Part shown: positions 1 through 5,350 of the stretch, in pieces
Layout: the number at the start of each line of letters is the position of its first letter
How positions within the stretch are numbered: position 1 is the first letter of the stretch
Assembly: GCA_965657825.1 (NCBI GenBank)
Contig: CBFHQG010000089.1
Location: 1 to 9,100 of the forward strand
Direction: 5' to 3'
Origin: M55B157 sp965657825
GTDB lineage: Bacteria > Actinomycetota > Actinomycetes > S36-B12
Length of the DNA stretch: 9,100 nt
Program-made: the position numbers and the translations under genes
Notes under the pieces: model-generated
Told to the model about the DNA's origin: nothing
Database searches by the model: none
Seen by the model: the letters and a program-made list of their open reading frames with translations, nothing else

Positions 1-2
1 CC

Positions 3-608
3 GGCGTGACGCCGGCCGAACGGCAGATCCAGGTCGAACGCAGCCTCGACCTCCAGGTGTCCGAGTCGTCGGGATCCGATTGGCGGGGAACCCTGCGGGT
101 CAGTCGAATCGCCCAGATCGAGCGTGACGGGGACCGGCAACGCCACGTGTGGCGCTCCGGACCGCTGCACCTGCACCTGCAGCGAGTGGACTGCACCGTC
201 GCGGGATGCCTGACGACCGTGATCACAGCCCCCGAGCAACCACCGGTCGTCCTGCCATCGCGGGTCACCCCGGGACTCACCGGGGCCAGGGCTTCCGCCC
301 GGATGGTTCCGGTGATCGTGGAGCGTCTCGAGGGGGATCGGGTGATCAGTACCCGCCTGAGTGTCCTTCGCCTGCAGGTCTCGGCGAATGCGGTGGATGG
401 AGTTTCCGCGGAAAGTGCGACGGTCACCGATCCGGCAGTCCAGAGGCGAACTGAGACGCGGTGGGCACCGGCGACCGGAATCATTCGGTTGACGATGATG
501 GACCAGTCGGCATCCGCCGGGGGGACAGCGGGTGCTGCAACGATCGAGATCGATGCAGCATCGGGGGCGATCTCGGTTCGCCGGACGACCATCACGCCCA
601 TCGACTGA
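3..608 (+). CDS. Hypothetical protein, 3' portion of an unrecognised gene
   Basis: The frame is open from the left edge and stops with TGA at 606-608, so the N-terminus is probably outside the window. A GTG at position 6 could be read as a start, but no ribosome binding site can be judged there. About 200 residues are visible. Counted from the GTG at 6, there are two cysteines five residues apart (63 and 68) and several alternating hydrophobic/polar stretches that suggest beta-strands. I see no membrane segment in this part and no motif I recognise. The final stretch is rich in Ala, Gly, Thr and Ile. The gene ends 25 bases before leuB, and its stop lies inside the inverted repeats around the leuB promoter. 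I assign no function; a beta-rich extracytoplasmic protein is possible but unproven. Confidence 0.6.
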   Translation, partial: GVTPAERQIQVERSLDLQVSESSGSDWRGTLRVSRIAQIERDGDRQRHVWRSGPLHLHLQRVDCTVAGCLTTVITAPEQPPVVLPSRVTPGLTGARASARMVPVIVERLEGDRVISTRLSVLRLQVSANAVDGVSAESATVTDPAVQRRTETRWAPATGIIRLTMMDQSASAGGTAGAATIEIDAASGAISVRRTTITPID

Positions 609-632
609 GGGGTGGGCGCTACCCTCAGCGCC
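605..632. repeat. Overlapping inverted repeats around the leuB -10 box
   Basis: Two perfect inverted repeats overlap here. CTGAGGG (605-611) is the reverse complement of CCCTCAG (622-628), with a ten-base spacer. GGCGCT (615-620) is the reverse complement of AGCGCC (627-632), with a six-base spacer. They share bases 615-628 and cover the predicted -10 box and the likely transcription start of leuB. No T-run follows, so this is not a standard terminator for the upstream gene. An operator for a dimeric repressor is an inference. Confidence 0.45.
620..625 (+). promoter_or_regulatory. Predicted leaderless -10 box of leuB (TACCCT)
   Basis: TACCCT fits the actinobacterial TANNNT -10 pattern and ends eight bases before the leuB ATG, so transcription would start at or next to the A of the start codon. 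No good -35 element is visible. No ribosome binding site lies at normal distance from the ATG, which supports leaderless initiation. The same geometry recurs at ilvE, the cimA leader ORF and the hydrolase gene. Confidence 0.55.
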
Positions 633-633
633 T

Positions 634-1689
634 ATGGCGCAGCAGACGAACGAGCAGGTGAACCTCGCCCTCATCCCCGGCGACGGAATCGGCACCGAGG
701 TGGTCGCCGAAGCCCTCAAGGTCCTCGATGCAGTCCGGGGCGATCTGAGTGTCTCGACCGTCGAATACGACCTCGGTGCCCGCCGATACAACCGGACCGG
801 CGAGACCCTCCCGGATTCGGTCCTGGAGGAACTGCGGGGCTTCGATGCCATCCTGCTCGGCGCCATCGGCGATCCCAGCGTCCCTCCGGGGGTGCTCGAG
901 CGTGGCGTGCTGCTTCCGTTGCGCTTCGCTCTCGACCACCACGTCAACTACCGACCGGTGCGGCTGTATCCGGGCATCTCCTCCCCCCTGGTGGGTAAGG
1001 GGCCGCAGGAGATCGATTTCGTGGTCTTCCGCGAGGGCACGGAGGGGCCCTACGTGGGGGCGGGCGGTGTCCTGCGGCGAGGAACGGTGCACGAGGTCGC
1101 CACCGAGGAGAGTCTCAACACCGCGTTCGGTGCCGAGCGCATCATCCGCGAGGCCTTCCACCGAGCCCGGCGCCGTCGAAAGCACGTGACCCTGGTGCAC
1201 AAGACCAATGTGCTGACGAACGCGGGCAGCCTGTGGATGCGCACCTTCGAGCGCGTTGCGGTGGAGTTCCCCGATGTGGAGACCGCCTACCAGCATGTCG
1301 ATGCTGCGGCGATGTTCTTCGTCACGTCCCCCGAGCGGTTCGACGTGATCGTCACCGACAACCTGTTCGGCGACATCCTCACCGACCTCGGCGCGGCCAT
1401 CAGCGGCGGAATCGGACTGGCCGCGAGCGGCAACCTCGACCCCAGTCGCACCAACCCCAGCATGTTCGAGCCCGTGCACGGATCCGCACCCGATATCGCC
1501 GGTCAGGGCAAGGCCGATCCGACCGCCACCGTCTTGAGCCTCGCCCTCATGCTGGACTTCATCGGCCAGGAGGAGATGGCGGCGAGGGTGGAGGCTGCGG
1601 TCGAGGCCGATCTGGCTGAGCGCGGCGCCACGGTTCGCTCCACGGCGCAGATCGGTGATGCCCTCGCAGCGCGTGCCGCGGTGAAGTAG
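634..1689 (+). CDS. leuB: 3-isopropylmalate dehydrogenase LeuB
   Basis: The 351-residue product is a cytosolic NAD-dependent beta-decarboxylating dehydrogenase. It oxidises 3-isopropylmalate to 2-oxoisocaproate in leucine synthesis. In the citramalate route the same enzyme type turns beta-methylmalate into 2-oxobutyrate. Visible signatures are the N-terminal LIPGDGIG (13-20), RYNRTGETLPDS (51-62), LLPLRFALDHHVNYRPVRLY (93-112), REGTEGPYVG with the catalytic-type Tyr (133-142), VHKTNVL with Lys190, the metal-binding Asp cluster in DNLFGDILTDLGAA (242-255), and FEPVHGSAPDIAG (278-290). Length and motifs match a complete enzyme. The frame is open upstream to 532, but the ATG at 634 gives the family-typical N-terminus and sits correctly behind the TACCCT box. 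The gene stands eleven bases before ilvE, and the stop codon forms part of the next predicted promoter. Confidence 0.96.
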   Translation: MAQQTNEQVNLALIPGDGIGTEVVAEALKVLDAVRGDLSVSTVEYDLGARRYNRTGETLPDSVLEELRGFDAILLGAIGDPSVPPGVLERGVLLPLRFALDHHVNYRPVRLYPGISSPLVGKGPQEIDFVVFREGTEGPYVGAGGVLRRGTVHEVATEESLNTAFGAERIIREAFHRARRRRKHVTLVHKTNVLTNAGSLWMRTFERVAVEFPDVETAYQHVDAAAMFFVTSPERFDVIVTDNLFGDILTDLGAAISGGIGLAASGNLDPSRTNPSMFEPVHGSAPDIAGQGKADPTATVLSLALMLDFIGQEEMAARVEAAVEADLAERGATVRSTAQIGDALAARAAVK

Positions 1690-1692
1690 CGT
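1687..1692 (+). promoter_or_regulatory. Predicted leaderless -10 box of ilvE (TAGCGT)
   Basis: TAGCGT overlaps the leuB stop codon TAG and ends eight bases before the ilvE ATG, the same spacing as at leuB. The intervening bases are pyrimidine-rich and hold no Shine-Dalgarno sequence, so ilvE probably starts from a leaderless mRNA. A short inverted repeat, GGTGA (1680-1684) and TCACC (1692-1696), straddles the box. No clear -35 element is seen. Confidence 0.5.
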
Positions 1693-1700
1693 CACCCCCT

Positions 1701-2813
1701 ATGAGCACGCTCACGGCCGGCCTGTGGCCGATCACCGATCACCGCGCTGATCACCTGACGTCGCCTGAGCGTCGGGAGGAGATCCTGGCCGCACCCGGTT
1801 TCGGCCGGCACTTCACTGATCACATGGTGCGGGCCCGATGGACTGCCGATAGCGGCTGGCATGACGCCGAACTCCTGCCGTACGCACCGCTGACCTTGGA
1901 TCCGGCAACGAACTTCATCCACTACGGACAGTCGATCTTCGAAGGCTTGAAGGCCTACCGCCACTCCGACGACACCATCTGGACGTTCCGACCGATCGCC
2001 AACGCCCTGCGTTTCAAGAACAGCGCCCGACGGCTCGCGATGGCCGAATTGCCCTCCGAGTTGTTCCTCGCCAGCCTCGAGGCGCTCGTCGGAGTGGATC
2101 GGGACTGGGTCCCGAACAAACCGGAGCATTCGCTGTATCTGCGTCCGTTCATGTTCTCCACCGAGGTCGGCCTCGGGGTGCGCCCAGCCAACGCCTACGA
2201 GTACCTCCTCATCGCTTCGCCCGCGGCCGCCTACTTCGCCGATGGGGTGAAGCCGGTCTCGGTGTGGCTGTCCGATGACTACGTGCGGGCCGCGCCCGGT
2301 GGTACGGGGGAGGCGAAGTGCGCAGGCAACTACGCCGCCTCCCTGATCGCCCAGGCTGAGGCAGCCCAGCACGGCTGCGACCAGGTCGTGTGGCTCGATG
2401 CGGTCGAACGGCAGTGGGTCGAGGAGATGGGGGGCATGAACCTCTACTTCGTCTACGGAAGCGGCGATTCGGCTCGCCTGCTGACCCCCGAACTAACCGG
2501 AACCCTGCTCCCGGGGATCACCCGCGATTCTCTGCTGATCCTCGCCGAGGACATGGGTATCAAGGCCGAGGAAGGTCGTATCAGCGTCGATGACTGGAGG
2601 TCGGGCTGCGCCTCTGGTGAGATCACCGAGGTCTTCGCCTGCGGTACGGCGGCGGTGGTCACCCCGGTGGGAGAGGTGAAGTCCCGGATGGGGTCCTGGC
2701 GGGTGGGCGACGGTGGAGCCGGTCCTGTGACGATGCGAATGCGCCAGGCACTGCTGGATATCCAAGGCGGGCAGAGCCCGGATCGTCACCAATGGCTGCA
2801 TCGCCTGGCCTGA
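1701..2813 (+). CDS. ilvE: Branched-chain amino acid aminotransferase IlvE
   Basis: The 370-residue product is a PLP enzyme of fold type IV. It transfers amino groups between glutamate and the 2-oxo acids of leucine, isoleucine and valine, the last step of all three pathways. Visible family features are NFIHYGQSIFEGLKAY (71-86), FRPIANALRFKNSARRLAM (96-114), the PLP-lysine segment GTGEAKCAGNYAAS with Lys206 as the Schiff-base residue, EEMGGMNLYFVY (241-252), GTLLPGITRDS (267-277) and EVFACGTAAVVTPVG (310-324). Length and layout match the long bacterial BCAT group; nothing appears truncated. The ATG at 1701 is the first start in the frame and has a leaderless-type -10 box eight bases upstream. 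Placement between leuB and cimA fits the pathway. Confidence 0.96.
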   Translation: MSTLTAGLWPITDHRADHLTSPERREEILAAPGFGRHFTDHMVRARWTADSGWHDAELLPYAPLTLDPATNFIHYGQSIFEGLKAYRHSDDTIWTFRPIANALRFKNSARRLAMAELPSELFLASLEALVGVDRDWVPNKPEHSLYLRPFMFSTEVGLGVRPANAYEYLLIASPAAAYFADGVKPVSVWLSDDYVRAAPGGTGEAKCAGNYAASLIAQAEAAQHGCDQVVWLDAVERQWVEEMGGMNLYFVYGSGDSARLLTPELTGTLLPGITRDSLLILAEDMGIKAEEGRISVDDWRSGCASGEITEVFACGTAAVVTPVGEVKSRMGSWRVGDGGAGPVTMRMRQALLDIQGGQSPDRHQWLHRLA

Positions 2814-2828
2814 TGGGGCCTGATGGGG
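2809..2828 (+). repeat. Perfect 10-bp tandem direct repeat
   Basis: CCTGATGGGG occurs twice in direct succession, at 2809-2818 and 2819-2828. The first copy contains the ilvE stop codon, and the second ends one base before the predicted -10 box of the cimA leader. It covers the place where a -35 element would lie. It may be a recent slippage duplication or a tandem protein-binding site; the sequence does not decide. Confidence 0.7.
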
Positions 2829-2829
2829 T

Positions 2830-2835
2830 TAAACT
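2830..2835 (+). promoter_or_regulatory. Predicted leaderless -10 box of the cimA leader (TAAACT)
   Basis: TAAACT matches TANNNT and is the most AT-rich candidate in the window. It ends seven bases before the GTG of the small leader ORF, so the mRNA would begin at that GTG. No consensus -35 is seen; the position is occupied by the tandem CCTGATGGGG repeat. Confidence 0.6.
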
Positions 2836-2842
2836 CGTCAGC

Positions 2843-2872
2843 GTGAGCACCACCATCGTCATCATTACCTAG
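2843..2872 (+). CDS. Leader peptide MSTTIVIIT of the cimA attenuator
   Basis: This nine-codon ORF starts with GTG and ends with TAG. Its product, Met-Ser-Thr-Thr-Ile-Val-Ile-Ile-Thr, holds three Ile, one Val and three Thr, and five of the last six residues are Ile or Thr. It lies directly behind a -10 box and directly before a hairpin and a terminator, in front of a gene for isoleucine precursor synthesis. This is the layout of a transcription-attenuation leader in which ribosome stalling at scarce-amino-acid codons sets the RNA fold. The successive Ile-Val-Ile-Ile codons make isoleucine (or branched-chain) supply the likely signal. The peptide itself is unlikely to have a function. No Shine-Dalgarno sequence is present, so translation is probably leaderless. 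Such leaders are known upstream of ilv and leu genes in other actinobacteria; use at cimA is my inference. Confidence 0.72.
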   Translation: MSTTIVIIT

Positions 2873-2905
2873 CGCATCGGCGCCGCACATGCGGCCTCGA
2901 TGCGC
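2872..2905 (+). promoter_or_regulatory. Leader hairpin A of the cimA attenuator
   Basis: GCGCATCG (2872-2879) is the perfect reverse complement of CGATGCGC (2898-2905). Inside it, GCCGC (2882-2886) pairs with GCGGC (2891-2895) around the loop ACAT, and a G-U pair plus one mismatch separate the two helices. The 5' arm begins in the leader stop codon, within reach of a ribosome stalled on the last Ile codons. The 3' arm ends exactly one base before the terminator stem, so this is a candidate protector or competitor of an antiterminator. Confidence 0.65.
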
Positions 2906-2934
2906 AGCCCTTCGCACCCGCGGGGGGCTTTTTT
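2906..2934 (+). terminator. Intrinsic terminator of the cimA attenuator
   Basis: AGCCCTTCG (2906-2914) pairs over nine positions with CGGGGGGCT (2921-2929), including two G-U pairs, around the six-base loop CACCCG. A run of six T residues (2929-2934) follows at once. This is a convincing intrinsic terminator placed 42 bases before the cimA start, between promoter and gene, so it must be regulatory. An antiterminator may form by TGCG (2901-2904) pairing with CGCA (2913-2916), possibly reinforced by GCGG (2891-2894) with CCGC (2918-2921); this is inferred and has not been folded. Confidence 0.8.
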
Positions 2935-2935
2935 A

Positions 2936-2962
2936 GTGCCCGACGATCTGCTCGCAGGGCAC
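2936..2962 (+). promoter_or_regulatory. Hairpin just upstream of the cimA ribosome binding site
   Basis: GTGCCC (2936-2941) pairs with GGGCAC (2957-2962), with a possible inner CGA/TCG helix (2944-2946 with 2952-2954). It starts one base after the terminator T-run and ends immediately before the Shine-Dalgarno stretch at 2963-2970. It would be present only in read-through transcripts, and may keep the ribosome binding site exposed or insulate it from the leader. Confidence 0.45.
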
Positions 2963-2976
2963 GGAGAGGACCGACC

Positions 2977-4569
2977 ATGCCCACCCTGCCCCTAGGGGAC
3001 ACCTTCCACGTCTTCGACACCACCCTGCGTGATGGAGCCCAGCGGGAGGGCATCGCCTACTCGGTGGAGGACAAGCTCGCTGTCGCCCGATTGCTCGACG
3101 ACTACGGCGTGGGATTCATCGAGGGTGGTTGGCCCGGAGCGATGCCCAAGGACACTGAGTTCTTCGCCCGGGCTCGAGATGAGTTGGACCTGCGCACAGC
3201 GCAGCTCGTGGCTTTCGGCTCCACCCGTCGCGCCGGAGTGGCGGTGGAGTCCGATCCGCAGGTCGCCGCGCTCCTGGAGTCGCAGGCGCCGGTGATCACC
3301 CTCGTGGCGAAGTCCGACGTCCGCCATGTGGACGAGGCGCTGCGCACCACGAATGAGGAGAACCTCGCGATGGTCGCCGATACCGTCGCCTATCTGGTGA
3401 GCGAAGGACGTCGGGTGTTCGTGGACATGGAGCACTTCTTCGATGGCTATCGCAACGACCCTGACTACGGTGTGCGATTGCTGGAGGCGGCACGGGTGGC
3501 CGGGGCCGATGTCGGGGTCCTGTGCGACACCAATGGCGGCATGCTGCCGAGCGGTATTCATCGAGTCATCAGTGATGTCGCTGCGAGAACGAGCATCAGA
3601 CTGGGGATCCACTGTCAAGACGACACCGCGTGCGCGGTGGCCAACACGATCAGCGCGGTGGAGGCTGGTGTCACCCACGTGCAGTGCACCGCGAACGGGT
3701 ACGGCGAACGCACGGGCAATGCGGATCTCTTCGCTGTCGTGGCGAACCTGGAAACGAAACTTGACCTTCGTGTCCTCCCGGAAGGACACCTTCGTGACTC
3801 GGTGCGCATCTCGCATGCGATCGCCGAGATTGCGAACATCGCACCGGACACGCACCAGGCCTACGCGGGTATCTCGGCTTTCGCGCATAAGGCGGGGTTG
3901 CACGCCAGTGCTCTCAAAGTCTCCGGCGATCTGTACAACCACATCGATCCCTCCATCGTCGGCAACGACCAGCGGGTCCTGATCACCGAGATGGCCGGCC
4001 GCGCCTCGGTGGAGCTGAAAGGTCGGGAACTGGGTTACGACCTGTCCGATGAACCAGAGGTGCTCTCTCGCGTGGTGGATCGGGTCAAGGATCTGGAGTC
4101 ACAGGGCTGGACCTTCGAGGCAGCGGATGCCTCTTTCGAGATGCTGCTCTTGGAGGCGGGATCATCGCCGGTCGAGCGGCACTTCACCGTCGAGTCCTGG
4201 CGCACCATCGTGGAGCAGAGTCCCGATGGCACGGTGGTCAGCGAGGCCACTGTGAAGCTCCATGCCGGCGGGGAGCGAGTCATCGCTACTGCCGAGGGCA
4301 ACGGCCCGGTCAATGCCCTCGACCGGGCGCTCCGACAGGCTGTGGTGGATCTGTTCCCCGACCTCGCCGGTGTGAGCCTGGTCGATTACAAGGTCCGCCT
4401 GCTCAATAACTCCCGTGGCACAGATGCGATCACCCGGGTTCTGATCGGTACGTCGGATGGCGAGGACACCTGGAGCACGATCGGAGTCCATGAGAACGTG
4501 ATCGCGGCATCGTGGCGGGCGCTGGAGGACGCGGTGTCCTATGCGCTGCTCCGCCAGGGCCGCGACTAG
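2977..4569 (+). CDS. cimA: Citramalate synthase CimA (LeuA-like acyltransferase)
   Basis: The 530-residue product belongs to the DRE-TIM acyltransferase family, citramalate synthase branch. This branch condenses pyruvate with acetyl-CoA to citramalate, the first step of threonine-independent isoleucine synthesis. It opens with FDTTLRDGAQREG (13-25), whose Asp, Arg and Asp are active-site residues, followed by FIEGGWPGAMPKDTEFFARA (47-66), which distinguishes CimA from LeuA. Further motifs are VLCDTNGGMLP (181-191), GYGERTGNADL (241-251) and AFAHKAGLHASA (301-312). The C-terminal third (about 400-525) resembles the LeuA-type regulatory domain that binds the feedback amino acid. The metal-binding segment is odd: residues 212-216 read H-C-Q-D-D, where the family normally has H-x-H-N-D, and 236-238 read Q-C-T instead of the usual Q-G-T. 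The start is the ATG at 2977, with GGAGAGGA (2963-2970) six bases upstream. Length is normal. Confidence 0.9.
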   Translation: MPTLPLGDTFHVFDTTLRDGAQREGIAYSVEDKLAVARLLDDYGVGFIEGGWPGAMPKDTEFFARARDELDLRTAQLVAFGSTRRAGVAVESDPQVAALLESQAPVITLVAKSDVRHVDEALRTTNEENLAMVADTVAYLVSEGRRVFVDMEHFFDGYRNDPDYGVRLLEAARVAGADVGVLCDTNGGMLPSGIHRVISDVAARTSIRLGIHCQDDTACAVANTISAVEAGVTHVQCTANGYGERTGNADLFAVVANLETKLDLRVLPEGHLRDSVRISHAIAEIANIAPDTHQAYAGISAFAHKAGLHASALKVSGDLYNHIDPSIVGNDQRVLITEMAGRASVELKGRELGYDLSDEPEVLSRVVDRVKDLESQGWTFEAADASFEMLLLEAGSSPVERHFTVESWRTIVEQSPDGTVVSEATVKLHAGGERVIATAEGNGPVNALDRALRQAVVDLFPDLAGVSLVDYKVRLLNNSRGTDAITRVLIGTSDGEDTWSTIGVHENVIAASWRALEDAVSYALLRQGRD

Positions 4570-4572
4570 GCT
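4567..4572 (+). promoter_or_regulatory. Predicted leaderless -10 box of the hydrolase gene (TAGGCT)
   Basis: TAGGCT includes the cimA stop codon and ends seven bases before the GTG at 4580. The geometry matches that of the other three leaderless starts in the window, and it supports GTG 4580 over the upstream ATG as the hydrolase start. Confidence 0.45.
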
Positions 4573-4579
4573 CGGCGAT

Positions 4580-5350
4580 GTGCTGATCGCTCGCGTCTCC
4601 CATCATGATGAGGTTTCATTCGCGGCCGTGACTGACGACCGTGTGAACCTCATCGACACCCATCCGTTCGGCGAGGTCCGCCTGACCGGTGAGTCTCATC
4701 TGCTCGAATCGGTGCGCCTGCTCGCACCGATCCTGCCCAGCAAGGTCATCGCCGTGGGCAAGAACTACGCCGACCACGCGGCGGAGATGGGCGGTGAGGT
4801 TCCGGCGGAGCCGATGATCTTCCTCAAACCCAGTACGTCGGTCATCGGCCCGGGCGCACCGATCGTGCTCCCGGCATCCTCGAGTCACGTCGATCTCGAG
4901 GCCGAGCTGGCCGTCGTGATCGGTCGGATGTGCCGGCATGTGGCGCCGGATCGTGTCGACGAGGTGGTGCTGGGCTATACGTGCGCTAATGATGTATCCG
5001 CCCGCGATCATCAGGCCAGCGATGGTCAGTGGGGTCGTGCGAAGGGCTTCGACACCTTCTGCCCCCTCGGACCCTGGATCGCCACGGATATCTCGGCATC
5101 CGACCTCGCCATCACCGGTTCGGTCGACGGCGAGATCCGACAGTCGGCCCGTACGTCGTCGATGGTCCGCGACGTCGCCACCCTGGTCTCGTGGATCTCC
5201 AGCGTGATGACCCTGCTACCCGGTGATGTGATCTTGACCGGTACCCCAGCCGGAGTCTCACCGATCGTGGCCGGTGACGTCGTCGATATCGAGATCGAGT
5301 CGATCGGCCGGCTGAGCAATCCCGTCGTGGCAGAGGATGCGGACCGGTGA
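4580..5350 (+). CDS. Fumarylacetoacetate hydrolase (FAH) family protein
   Basis: The 256-residue product belongs to the FAH family of metal-dependent enzymes that cleave or decarboxylate 2-oxo acids (acylpyruvase, fumarylpyruvate hydrolase and oxaloacetate decarboxylase types). An N-terminal domain is followed by the catalytic domain with AVGKNYADHAAEMG (58-71), PMIFLKPSTSVIGPG (78-92), the metal ligands in the E-x-E pair Glu107/Glu109 and Asp138 in the segment ANDVSARD, AKGFDTFCPLGPW (154-166), and LTGTPAGV (219-226). The exact substrate cannot be read from the sequence. The frame is open to an ATG at 4541 inside cimA, but GTG 4580 gives the usual family start (VLIARVSHHDEVSFAAV) and has a -10 box at the right distance. 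The stop overlaps the gltX start by four bases, implying co-transcription. The same gene precedes the glutamyl-tRNA synthetase gene in mycobacteria (from memory). Confidence 0.92.
   Translation: MLIARVSHHDEVSFAAVTDDRVNLIDTHPFGEVRLTGESHLLESVRLLAPILPSKVIAVGKNYADHAAEMGGEVPAEPMIFLKPSTSVIGPGAPIVLPASSSHVDLEAELAVVIGRMCRHVAPDRVDEVVLGYTCANDVSARDHQASDGQWGRAKGFDTFCPLGPWIATDISASDLAITGSVDGEIRQSARTSSMVRDVATLVSWISSVMTLLPGDVILTGTPAGVSPIVAGDVVDIEIESIGRLSNPVVAEDADR

Noticed and set aside
532..633. An upstream ATG at 532 that would lengthen LeuB by 34 residues
   Set aside because: The extension overlaps the preceding gene, is Arg/Ser-rich unlike any LeuB N-terminus, and lies upstream of the predicted promoter.
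625..1695. A 356-codon open frame on the minus strand opposite leuB
   Set aside because: It lies fully antisense to an unmistakable leuB, has no recognisable motif, and is explained by GC-rich codon bias. The same holds for the minus-strand frames at 2992-3942 and 6948-7916, the latter also crossing tRNA-Glu.
605..2841. A shared CTGA...TCAG operator at the leuB and cimA promoters
   Set aside because: Both have CTGA and TCAG flanking the -10 box, but the spacing and the offset from the -10 box differ and the inner bases do not match. Four-base arms are too short to separate this from chance.
4541..4579. ATG at 4541 as start of the hydrolase gene
   Set aside because: It would overlap cimA by 29 bases and add residues not typical of the family. 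GTG 4580 gives the usual N-terminus and has a -10 box seven bases upstream.
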